From NCBI GenBank assembly GCA_022578965.1, contig MU400736.1:1-62242 (forward strand): a DNA stretch of 62,242 nt. Direction: 5' to 3'. The notes beneath the pieces are model-generated. The model saw only the letters and a list, made by a program, of their open reading frames with translations. It was not told the origin of the DNA and did not search any database. Origin of the DNA: Xylaria sp. FL1777. Its lineage: Eukaryota; Ascomycota; Sordariomycetes; Xylariales; Xylariaceae. Below, one piece after another: positions 10,511-21,229 of the stretch; position 1 is the stretch's first letter, and every line of letters begins with the position of its first letter. The translations under genes and the position numbers were made by a program.

Positions 10511-13500
10511 TTAACGTAAAAAGTAATTAAATAGTAAAATAATACTTCTTATAAAAATTTTATTAAAACTAAAGTTAAGTAGCTAAAATGCTGCAACTGG
10601 AATATTATAAAGGTTAAAGCAATTATAACTAAGAAAAAAAAATTAGCTGTAAAAACTAAATTTTAAAAAAACGCTTATAAAATTAAGTAACTATTTAAAA
10701 AAGGCTTGCTTGTTTTTTTTTATAATATTATGCTTTTAATAAATAAGTTTAACAACAAAAAACTGCTATATTAATAGATTAACTTTTATTAAGTTAAAAA
10801 AAAAGTTAATTATAAATAATACTAATTAGCAGAATTATTAAAAAAAAAATTAAAAAAATTATTTTTTGCCGAAAGGTTAAAACAATTTATATAAAATAAC
10901 TAAAAGTACTAAAAGCTAAAAAATTCTAATTTTAATGTATAAACTACTAGTACAGCAGCTATTTATTAAAGAGCTAACTAAAACAATAAAGCTTTTAATA
11001 ATTAAAGCTATAATAATTAAGCTATAAAAAGCAAAGAAAATGTAATAAGTTATATAGGCTTTTTAAGTTTAAAAAGCTGTAGTATAGCCTTTAGCGCTTT
11101 AAACATTCTAAGCACTAAAAAATATAATAGCTTACTTTATTTTTTTTAGCTATTATATTATAAAGTGCTTTAAAAAGTAACAACTAATAAAAGCTAAAGT
11201 AATAGATTTTTTTTTTTTTACTTTTTGTTTTTTTACTAATTGTTTTGTTTTTTATTTTTATTAATTGCATAAGTTTATATAATTAAGTTATAATGCACGA
11301 AACTATTTTATTTTGCTTAAAACTAAGCATGTTTTTTATAGCTTTTTTTTTATTAGTTTTATATTTATTAGTTTTATAGCAACTTATTTGTTAGCACTTT
11401 TTTTATTATTACACTAAAAACATAAGTTTTTATTTTATTTTAACGTTTTTTGGATAGCTTAATAGCTTAGTTTTAGTACAAATTATTATTGCTTTTTTTT
11501 AAAAATGCGTAAAAACAAAAAAAACAAAAGTAAGAATTGCTTATTAGTTTTAACTACTTAAGTTTATTTTGCTATATTAACGCTTATATATAAGTTTTTT
11601 TACTTTTAATTGCTTAGTTATTTTTGTTTAAAACTAAATAGCGCTTTTTGCTTTTAGTTTAAACTATTTAATACTTAATAAAAATTTTAAAACTGCTAAA
11701 AAGCAAAAAACACTATTATTGCACTCCGTAAAGTTATTAGTTTATATTTTACGTGCTTAAACTACTAGCAATAATCTAAAACTATTATTAAGCAATAATA
11801 AACACTTAATAAAACAACAAATGCTTAAGCAAAGTTTAAAGCAAGCTTAACTAAAGCAAAATCTTGCTATAAAAAACTAAGCAGAAGTATTTATTTATAT
11901 AAAGCTAGAAAAATAAAAACTAAAAAAAAAACAAAGAAAAAATTTAATAATTTAGTATTAATAATTTTTATTTTATATATTTTGAGCTTTTTGTTATAAA
12001 AGTTCTATATATTTGCTTTTATAAGTATTAAAACTTAATTTTTTATATAATAATTATTCTTTTTTTATTTATTACGCTTAAAAAAAGTTTGTAAACTATG
12101 CAATAAAAAAAAATAATTGCAAATTATATTAAAAAAAGCATTGCTATATAAGCAAATTGTTTAATTTTTTTATTTTATTTTACTTTATATAATTTATTTA
12201 ATTTATTTTTTTAACTATTTTTTAAAACATTAAAGCGTTATATTAATTTTTTAAGCAATACTAAATTATTGCTTATTAATATAACATATAACAAGCTAAG
12301 CAATAAAATTAGCTTAAAAAAAACAATTTAATTTATGTTTTAATTTAGTTCTTTTTTTAGTTAAACAAATAAAAAAATCTCTAAACAAAGTTATTTATTT
12401 TTTAAAGTTTTTAAGCATAAGATTTTCTTTAATTACTGCAGTTATTATGCTAGCTTTAAAATATTTAGCTATATTACTTTAAAACTTGTAAAATAAACAA
12501 TTATATAACTAAATAATAAACGCATAATTAGTATATGCATTAAACCTTTATTTTAAAATAGTACAACAAAAGAAAAAAAAGTAAAGTTTTATATATTTTT
12601 TGCTTTTAGCTATTATTAGCATTTGCTTGTAATACTTATAAAGTATAGCATTTTAAATTCTAAATAATTATATAAATATAGCTATAAGCTAACAGAAATT
12701 ATAAAAAATCTAGTATATATATTTGCTTTAAGAACTGCCTTTAGTTGTTTTTATATATAGTAAGCAAGCTTTTAAATACTACTGCTTTTTTACTTAAGTA
12801 AAGCTAGCTTAAATATATTAATTTGTATAACATTTAAAAAAAAAATTATAATTAACTTTTTATTAAATATATTTGCTACTAGCATTACTACTAAAAATTT
12901 TAATCTTTAAACAGCTTAGTGCTTAATTATATAAAAAAAAAAAAAGTTAGCTAAATAAAAAAAACAAGATCTAAAAAAAAAAAAAGCATATATATTTTGC
13001 TATTTATTAGTAAACTTAACTTTTTAAATATTATAAGTAGAACTGTTTGTTAGCTAAGCAGTATTAATTTTTTAAATGTTAGTAAATTGTTATAATGCTT
13101 TTTAATTGTTTAAAACTTTATTAATAACATAAAAATTTTTTTTTGCGTGCTTAATTAAGCAAGAATTAATTATGCTACTTAAAGCCGGAAAATTTATAAC
13201 GAAAGCATAAATTAAGTAATCTAAAAACTTAAGTGCTAAAGTAAAAAATTGCAGAAAAAATCGAAGCTTTAGAACTATATAAAAAAAAACAAATTAAAAA
13301 AAGAAACAAGCTTTTCTTTTATATTTAGCAAAGCTTAAGTTACTTACTTTGCTATTAATTATAATAGTTATTTAAAAAAAGTAAGTTATAAGTATATTAA
13401 AAAGAAATTAAAAAGCAACTACTTAACTAACTAAAACTACTTTATTTGTTTATTCTTTAATTAATACTAACGTAAACATATAAAAAATAATTATTATAAA

Positions 13501-13519
13501 AGCATTTAGCAATTAATAG
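10511..13519 (+). other. A-rich plus-strand relics without an assigned gene
   Basis: The plus strand remains A-rich to about 11100, consistent with the 3' part of the gypsy pol above, but no domain is readable. Between 11130 and 13130 I see only AT-rich background. At about 13187-13360 a Lys/Arg-rich frame (for example KVKNCRKNRSFRTI) looks like former coding sequence. It is close to the point where the chromovirus inserted. Nothing firm can be named. Confidence 0.4.
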
Positions 13520-13524
13520 TTTAT
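13520..13524. repeat. Left target-site duplication TTTAT of the chromovirus
   Basis: tttat directly precedes the left LTR and recurs at 21225-21229 directly after the right LTR. A 5-bp duplication is typical of Ty3/gypsy integrases. With matching LTR boundaries it fixes the element ends. Confidence 0.8.
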
Positions 13525-14018
13525 TATAATAGACCTGTTATATATTAATATAACAGGTTTGCTTTTGGGGTCTTGATTTGCAAGTAATAATAGGGTTTTT
13601 AACGGTAGTTTGTTAGGGAGGTTTTTAGAGTACTTTTATTACTATGCATTAATAAAGGTTTTAAAAGATTAAAAATAATAAGTATATTAGTGCTTAGCAG
13701 TTATAAAAAATTAATAGCTAAAGAACTAGAACTAAGTAAGTAACTAAATATAAAAAGTGCATAATTATATAAACAAAAAAAAAGTAAAAAAAATAGTAAC
13801 TTTTTTTAAATTATTGCAAGTTTAGTAAGCATTAAATTACTATAAGCTTAATAAGCTTTAAATTATTATAAGCTTAGTAAGCTTTAAATTACTATAAGCT
13901 TAATAAGCTAAGTAAGTTATTATATAACTTTAGCTTTAGCTAGCAAAAAAAAAAGTGCACAGTATATATAAAAGCATTAAGCTGCTTTAAAAGCTACTTT
14001 TGTACTAATTTTATAATA
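13525..14018 (-). repeat. Left LTR (3' LTR of the minus-strand chromovirus)
   Basis: 494 bp, identical in length to the LTR at 20731-21224. By hand count about 60-65 positions differ, all transitions, with no gap. Its outer edge (about 13550-13640) keeps G-rich sequence such as ttttggggtcttgattt, while its inner edge is fully AT-converted. The ends read tataatag and ataata, consistent with original TG...CA termini. An internal palindrome, tgttatatattaatataaca, lies near the start. Confidence 0.92.
13806..13909. repeat. Four 26-bp tandem repeats inside the left LTR
   Basis: Units of the type ttaaattactataagcttaa (first 20 of 26 bases) start at 13806, 13832, 13858 and 13884. The first is the most diverged. 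The same array lies in the other LTR, so the repeats predate the insertion and may have been an LTR enhancer or promoter array. That function is inference. Confidence 0.85.
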
Positions 14019-14654
14019 TTATTTCTTTTCTTTTAGAATTATTGTTCTAATAATTTTCTGTAAATATTTTTTTTTTTTTTTTTTTTTATATGTTATAATA
14101 TTAAAGCGCATTAAAAAAACTAACTGCTTATTTAAAATAAAACAAAAATTTGTTTTTGCTTTTTTTATTAATTTTACTAGCTATAAAGTTATGCTTTGCT
14201 TTTGCTGCTTTAATTAGTTATTAATATATAAAATAACAAATAATATGTTTTATTGTTTTAAATATATATACGTTAGCTGCTTTTGCAACAAATTAGAAGT
14301 TTTAATTAATTTAATTAATAATATAGTTTTTAAACACTATTGTTTTAAAAAAAAAAAAAAGCAAGCAAAATAATAGCTACTTTTAGTTTAAAAAGAATTA
14401 AAACAAGCTTAAAATAGCTTTAACTCTGTTTTAAGCAAGTTAGCTTAGCTTTATATATAAAAACGTTTTTTAAAAGCAAAAAGTGTTAAAATAGTTTAGC
14501 AAAAGTTTTAGTTCTTAAACAAACTAAACAAAATAAAGCGTATTAAAAAAAACAAAAAGCGCTAGTAAAAAAGCAAAAATAATAAAAAAAGCAAGCTAAA
14601 GCAACACAAGCTGCTTTATTTAAGTTTAATTAAGATTTTTTAAGTGTTTTTTTT
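14019..14654 (-). other. Chromovirus 3' non-coding region with polypurine tract
   Basis: On the coding strand, positions 14034-14022 read aaaagaaaagaaa, 13 purines three bases from the LTR, as expected for the plus-strand primer of reverse transcription. Purine survival is striking given the mutation load, and its place fixes the element's orientation as minus. The remaining 600 bases show no domain. Confidence 0.75.
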
Positions 14655-17600
14655 AAAATTGACTTTTTTTTTCTGGTTTTAAGCGGTTAAAATATTAGCA
14701 ATAAAACTAACTTATAACTACTTTAGCAGTTTTTAAGTGTTTTTTAAGTTCTTAAGTATTGTTAGCATATAAGTATTTTTTTTATTTAATAAAATACTTT
14801 AAGTTATTGTTGTTTTAACGGAAATTTAATATATTTTTAACTTTATAAACATTTTAATTTGTTTTTATTTCTAGTTATATTTTAATAAATATTTTAATAA
14901 ATGCTAGTTTTAATAAAGAAATGTAAAAAATAAAGTAGATTTGCATATTTTTTAGTAATAATAGTTTATAGTTAATAAATAAAATAATTTCTTTAATTTT
15001 AAAAAGGCTAAGTTTTTTAAATTTTAATTTATTACTTAGTTGTTTTGTTTTAATTTAAGGAATATTAATGTTTGAATTTTATTTTTGTTGTAGTAAGTAA
15101 ACTTTGTTTTCTTTTTTAAAAGTTAGTTCTTTAGTTTGTTTTTTGTTATAGTATATTAATATTTATTGTTATAAAAATTAAAAGCGTAGTTATAGTTTAG
15201 CTTATAACGTTTTAATTTTTGTTGCAATAGTTCTTGCTTAAAGTATTATAATTAAAATAACAAATGCTTTTATTAATATTTTTTTTTGTTTTTTAGTAAT
15301 TATTTGCTGTTTATAAACAGCTTTATGCAAAAATATATTTATATTTTTATTTGTTAATATATTATATAAGATTTATGCTATTAATAATAGTTTTACTTAA
15401 TTATTTTGTTAATAATTAATATAACTTTATAAATATTGTTTTAATATTTAGTTTAGTTTTTTTGTTTGTTTATTTATTTATAAGTAGTAAGCAGTTAAAA
15501 ACTTTAGTTTAATATTAATAAGTTTAAAAAAGCTAGTTTTAAACTTAAAAGTAAATAATTTATTTTAGTTTAAAACAATTTTTTTTAGTAGCTTATGCTT
15601 ATTTAAATATTAACGTATAAAAACATATATAAGTTGTTTAACTGTTGCATTTTTTTTAAACAGTAAAAAGTAGGCATACTTAGTAAATTTATTAACAATA
15701 ACTTATATTTTATTATATTATATTTTTATAACTAAATTACTTAATAAAGGTAATACTATAATAAAATTTTAAGCAATAATATACTATGTTTATTTAGGTA
15801 TTTATATAAGTTATAGCAGTTTATAAAGCTTATATTAAGCTATTTTAGCTTTGTTATAAATATTGCACTTTTTTACAATAAATTTAACTATGTTTTATAG
15901 TTTTAAAAAATTGTATTTTTTTTGTAATTATTAGACTATTTTTGTTATTTTTTGGTGTTTATATAATAAGTGTTCATAGAATTTTTTAATACACTTGTTT
16001 TATAAAAATTCTAGTAAATAAACCTTATGTTTATATATTAGCTTATTATTTTTTAATTTTTTATATTTTTGTAGTTATATTAACTTTTTTAAGTTATAAG
16101 CTTATTATAGCTGTATATTTATAAAGTTTTTAAGTATAACTTTGATTTTTAAGCTTTTATTTCTTTAAAAATGTAATACTTAAATGTTTTTTTTTAAAAC
16201 TTTAAATCTTTTTTAACTTCGTTAACTAAATATGTTTGCTTAAATGTTTTCTTTTTTTTTAATGTAACATATTTTAAAATTAAACTTAAAAAAAAAAACT
16301 ATTTAATTTTTATGTTGTTTAATAATTTTTTGTATAATTATAAATTTTGTTAAGTTTTAATAATTTAAATAGATTTTTATTAGCTTTGTAGTTTTTATAA
16401 AAAACAGTTTTTATTTTTTAAATGCTGTAATAATTACAAACAGTTCTTTGTTATATATAAAGTATTATAATGCTGCGTTTTATAGTGCTTTAAAATAATA
16501 AGCTACTAAGTACTATTTTTTGTTATTTTTTAGTTATTTTAAAACTTCTGCAATTATACTATTTAAAGCATTTGTTTTTAGCTTTTTTTTTTTCTATAAA
16601 TTAGGTAGTTTAACTATAAAATTAAAAATAACTTTTAGTTTTAGTTTTTTAAAAGCTTTTTGGGCTTTTTTTAAAATTAAAAAGAATTTTTCTTTATATT
16701 TCTTCCTTGTATACTTTATAAAGTAAAATGCTATTTTTTTAAAGTTTTAAATTAACATTTAAATATAGTTCAAAAATCTTAATGCTTATTATATATTTAT
16801 AATAATAGCTAAGTTAAGTATTTTTTAGTTTTGTACTATGTTAATTTTTAACTATTAAATCTATATTTGTTTTAAGGTAATTATAAATCTTAAAAAATTA
16901 ATTTTTTGTATGTATTATATATATTTTTTTATGTTAAGTTATAATTCCGCTTATTTAAGTATTTTTAATACTTAAATTACGTGTTTTTTATGTTTTTTTA
17001 GTATTCTAAAGTAAATCAAAATATTATTTAAATAAATAAATACAAACTTGTTTAAAAACTTTTATAAAATTGTTATTATTATGTATTAAAAACTAGCTAA
17101 TGCGTTTTATAGTTCTTATAGCATAACTATATACTTATATAGTTTATATACTATTTATATAATAGTTTTTTATTTTTTTCTTTTAGCTATTTTAATAGCA
17201 TAATATTTATTTAAAATATTAACTACTATAAACTATTTTGCTTAGCTAATGTTTTTTTTTATAGTTATTAATAAAATAAAAAAGTATTTATTTGCAATAG
17301 TAATTACGTTTAATAGTTAATAATTAACTATTATTTGCTATATTAGTTTTTTTTTTTTATTAATTAGTTGTTTTTTATTTTTTATTTTAAGTACTAGTAC
17401 TATAAGGTATTTAGCAAATAACTAAAACTTTTTTAAAAATTCTTTTGCTAGGTTTTTTTAAATATATTTTTATAAAGCGTTTATTTTGTTTAAGCTTATG
17501 TAGTATACTTAATAAAGCTTTAGTTAACATTTTTCTTTAATAAAGATATAGTAGTTCTATAAGCTATATTTAAAAAGTTTTCTTTTTTTTTTTTTTTTAA

Positions 17601-18420
17601 ATAGTTTATAAAATTTATAATATACTTTTAGTATTTTGTTTAAAATTTCTTTTGTAATTTTTCTGATTTTTTTGCTTTATTTTTTACTTTTTTAATTAAT
17701 AGTTTTTATTTTTTATTAAATTAAAAAGTTGCTAGCTTTTAGCTATAATATTCCTAAAATAATATTATAATTAAATATATTAGCAATATTTAATATAATT
17801 TGTTTTTTATGTTTTTATATAAATACATTAAAAAGTTTAGTTTTTTTAAGTATGCAACTATTATTATAGCTAAAAGTGCTTTTATTAAATCTTTTAATTT
17901 TTTAGGATTTTTGCTTATATTTTTAAAAAATTTTATTTTGTTTTATTATTTTAAGTAAAATTATATTAGCTTATGCTTTTAAATTAATTAAAATGTTATA
18001 CTTTTTTTTTTAATATATAAGTTTAACTTTAAATTAGTTTTATTAGTTATTGCATTAAATTTTATGTAAAGCCTTAGTTTTTTAACTATTTGCTGCCTTT
18101 TTAGCAAACGTTTATCTTGTTTTTTGATTTTTTTTTGTAAAATGTTTAAATGTTTGTTTTATTTTGCACTCCAGATATTATTACGTTTTGTTTTATTTTT
18201 GCTTTTAATTAAGCTTTAAATTATAGTTTTTAAGCTTTTTTACTTCTAGCAACTATTTTTTAGTATAATTATGCTTTAATTAGCTAGTAATATTTATAGC
18301 AGTTATTTTTATATTTTTTTAAAATAATATTATAAATGCAGTTAAAATTCTCTTTAAATCTTATAAATTTTTATAAATCTTTATAATAAACTATAGTTAT
18401 AACTAACTACTTTAATTTAT
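14655..18420 (-). pseudogene. Chromovirus pol: protease-RT-RNase H-integrase-chromodomain, inactivated
   Basis: All domains are read in one phase. Protease: ILINLKAQANII at 17994-17959, where DSG has become Asn-Leu-Lys (17985-17977), then YNIILGIL near 17700-17770. RT: VNYQLLNVITIANKY around 17290-17330 and FIYLNNILIY with YLDD changed to YLNN at 17034-17023. RNase H: TNALN (from TDASD) at 16575-16561. Integrase: zinc-finger Cys pair damaged (KKCNIYNKAK), first Asp to Asn at 15768-15766, second at 15570-15568 (AAC), Glu to Lys 36 codons later (QTKKLNQ), the D,D35E spacing. Chromodomain: NNLKYFIK*KKYLYANNT*E from 14808, both Trp now TAA. All are explained by C-to-T or G-to-A. Length and order match complete chromoviral pol. 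Confidence 0.93.
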
Positions 18421-20730
18421 AAAAGTTCTATATTTTTGTTTTTATAATTTGTTTAAAAAACTAATTATTTTTTAGTTTATTAAATAAATATTAATAGTAA
18501 TAATATATTATATAGCAATTTTATAATACTTTATTATATTTTAAATCTTTTAAGCATAAAATATTATTATTGTTTTTTATTATAGTTTTATTATAATAAT
18601 AACTCTTAGTAATTAGTTAAATTGCTAGCTTTAGTTTTTAAAACATATTAGTTTTTATACTAACTATTAATGCTTTTTTGTTTTGTTATATTTAAAACAG
18701 TTTAAGCTATAAAAATACTTCGTTTATTTTTATTAGTTTTTTCTTTGTAGTATTTTTTATAGCTTTTAATTTTATTTGTTTTTGTTTTAAAGTTTTATAA
18801 GTTCTATTTTTTTAAGTTTATTTAGCAACTAAATGTTTTAGTAATTTATAATTAGTTTAATAACTATACCATTTATAGTTATAGTTTTGTTTTTTTAAAT
18901 ATAATTTTTCTTTAAGCTATATTTTAAGCTTTAGTAGTTTAAAGTTTTTATAGTTTTATAAGTTTACTAACTACGTTAATTTATTATTTTTTATTGTTTG
19001 CTACTTTTAGTTAAACTATTTTTTTAAGTTATATATTAAATAACTTTAATTATTTATATAGTAAATATATTTTTTCGTAATTTGTTTTAATAACTATAAA
19101 GCTTTTAAATAATATTTATATATTTATTTATTTTAATTTATATAAATAAAACATTTAAATTTGTTTAATATAGCACTTTTGTTTTAACTTAAAACAGCAA
19201 CTTTATACTTTTGCTTTAAAAACATATTTTTTAAGTTGTTTTATTATTTTTTGTTGTTTTAAACTTTTATAACTTGTATTTTTTTTTTAAGTTAAAAAAT
19301 CTTTTTCTTTTTATAGCTTTTTTTTCCGTTCTTTTTTTTAAATTAGCATTATTTTTAAAAGTGTTTTTTTTTTCTGCAGTTATAACATTTAACTTTAAAT
19401 ATATTTTAAGGTTATTATTCTTAAACTTTACTAATTTGCTTAAATTTCTGTTTAATACTTTTTTAAGTATTCTTTTTTTTATTTTTTTTAGTTCTTTTAG
19501 TTTTAAAATACCAATTAAATAATCGTTAATTAATTATAATAGCTATATTAATATATATATTAATTTTTGCTAGTTTATTTATTTTGTATAGTTTGTTTTA
19601 AACTTAAGTTTTAAGTTTATTATAAAATAAATAAAACAATGCAAGCTTAAGCAATTTTAAAATTACTACTAATTGTTTAAATTTTATAGCATAATTTGCT
19701 ACTGCTTTTGTTTGTTTTAAGCAATAAAATGTTTTTTTTACGTGTTTTGCTTTTTAAATGTTTTTAAATAATACTTTTATTTAATTTTTAAACTTAACGT
19801 AGTTTTTAAAAATCTTTTTTATTTTTAGCTTAAAGTTAATTAACTTATTAGCTTTTAAAAAATTCTTTAAAATAAATTAAAACTATTCTAATATTTTTCC
19901 TAATAAAAATTATAAAATAATTATTACTTTTTGGTTTTTTTTTGTAATAATAGTAAAATGCTATTTTAAATAAAGTTTAGCGTAAATTAAAAAGGCTTTT
20001 ATATCCGTAAATTTATTATAAAGCTTTAAAGCAATAAGTTTAAAACTTTTAATATTTAGCATTTTTAATATTATAAATAATCTTAATAATAAAAGCAGTA
20101 ATAATAATAAAAAGTTAAGTTTTTTATTTTAAGTTATTACTTTAAGTATAATAGTAATAAAAGTAAGCATTAAGTTTGCTAATAATAGTATTAATATTAA
20201 TTATAATATAATTACTTATTTAAAGCTTTAATTTATTATTGTAATAATAATTATTATTACTGCTTTAATTATTATAGCTAATATTTATGCTAGTTTAAAA
20301 ATTATAACGTTTAGTATTTAAGCTATTTTTTAAGTTAAAGCAACTAGTTTGCTTTATAGCGTTAATATTAGCGTTAATTCTTTTTTACTACTGCTGCTTA
20401 ACTTTTTTTTTTTTGCTACTGTTTTTCCTTTAATAAAAGTAGCTAGTAAAAGTGCTAAAGTTTGTTATTTTAGTACGTTATTAGTTCTAAAAGTTTCTAA
20501 AATCTTTAAACTTAATTTTTAACTTTTTGTTTTTAGTAGTATAACTTAAATTTAGTTTTATTAGTTATTAAGTAAAGTTTACTTACATAATGCTTTTAAG
20601 CATTCTTATTTTTTAAATATTTTTTTAGCGTACTTTTAAAAGTTTATTTTGTAAATTATTTATTATTTAACTTTTTATACTAATATTTGTTTTTATGTAT
20701 TAAATCTTATTAATTAAAAAGCTATTAAAG
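18421..20730 (-). pseudogene. Chromovirus gag and leader region, inactivated
   Basis: By position this is gag plus leader, between the 5' LTR (20731-21224) and protease. The coding strand is Lys/Ser/Thr-rich. A readable stretch around 20400-20560 (for example KLKIKFKDFRNF) is in a different phase from pol. The segment 18420-18060, in pol phase, includes LEVKKLKNYNLKLN and a Lys/Gln-rich run, and could be the end of gag. No CCHC zinc knuckle could be read with confidence. The primer binding site should lie just below 20731 (coding strand ctttaatagcttttt), but no tRNA can be assigned after mutation. Confidence 0.6.
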
Positions 20731-21224
20731 TATAATAAACTTATTATATATTAATATAACAAGTTTGCTTTTAAAGTTTTAATTTATAAGTAACAATAAA
20801 ATTTTTAATAGTAGTCCGTTAAAAAAGTTTTTAAAGTACTTTTATTACTATGCATTAATAAAAGTTTTAAAAGATTAAAAGTAATAAATATATTAATGCT
20901 TAGCAGTTATAAAAAATTAATAGCTAAAAAACTAAAACTAAGTAAATAATTAAATATAAAAAGTACATAATTATATAAACAAAAAAAAAGTAAAAAAAGT
21001 AGTAATTTCTTTTAAATTACTGCAAGTTTAGTAAGCATTAAATTACTGTAAGCCTAGTAAACTTTAGATTATTATAAGCTTAATAAGCTTTAAATTACTG
21101 TAAGCTTAATAAACTAGGTAAATTATTATATAACTTTGGCTTTAGCCGGCAAAAAAAGAGGTGCATAGTATATATAGAGGCATTAAGCCGCTTTAAAGGC
21201 CACTCCTGTGCCAATTTTGTAACA
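20731..21224 (-). repeat. Right LTR (5' LTR of the minus-strand chromovirus)
   Basis: 494 bp, aligned without gaps to 13525-14018. Its outer edge, 21120-21224, is the less mutated one (ttggctttagccggc, aaggccactcctgtgcc), while its inner edge is AT-converted, the mirror image of the left LTR. The 26-bp array lies at 21012-21115. It ends gtaaca, which restores the expected CA end, followed by the duplication tttat. As the upstream LTR of the minus-strand element it would have held the promoter. Confidence 0.92.
21012..21115. repeat. Four 26-bp tandem repeats inside the right LTR
   Basis: The same four units as 13806-13909, offset by exactly 7206 bp, slightly less mutated (for example ctgtaagcctagtaaac). 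Confidence 0.85.
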
Positions 21225-21229
21225 TTTAT
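21225..21229. repeat. Right target-site duplication TTTAT of the chromovirus
   Basis: Matches 13520-13524 exactly and follows directly after gtaaca, the LTR end. Confidence 0.8.

Larger units (their letters stand above)
13525..21224 (-). mobile_element. Complete-length Ty3/gypsy chromovirus, killed by transitions
   Basis: The element is 7700 bp, coding on the minus strand, with two 494-bp LTRs, a 5-bp target duplication, a polypurine tract next to the downstream LTR, and gag-pol order. Pol carries protease, RT, RNase H, integrase and a C-terminal chromodomain, the hallmark of chromoviruses. The reading phase is constant from about 18420 to 14655, so inactivation came from base changes and not from indels. 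It inserted into an older plus-strand relic region. Another fragment of the family occupies 1-857. It produces nothing functional now. Confidence 0.93.

Noticed and set aside
13806..13909. Regularly repeated 26-bp units considered as a CRISPR array
   Set aside because: The units are contiguous with no unique spacers and are part of an LTR present in two copies.
16520..16726. 68-codon plus-strand frame
   Set aside because: Antisense to the RNase H region of the chromovirus pol, whose minus-strand frame is the real one.
19274..19522. 82-codon Phe-rich plus-strand frame
   Set aside because: Lies antisense within the chromovirus gag region and is explained by T-rich composition.
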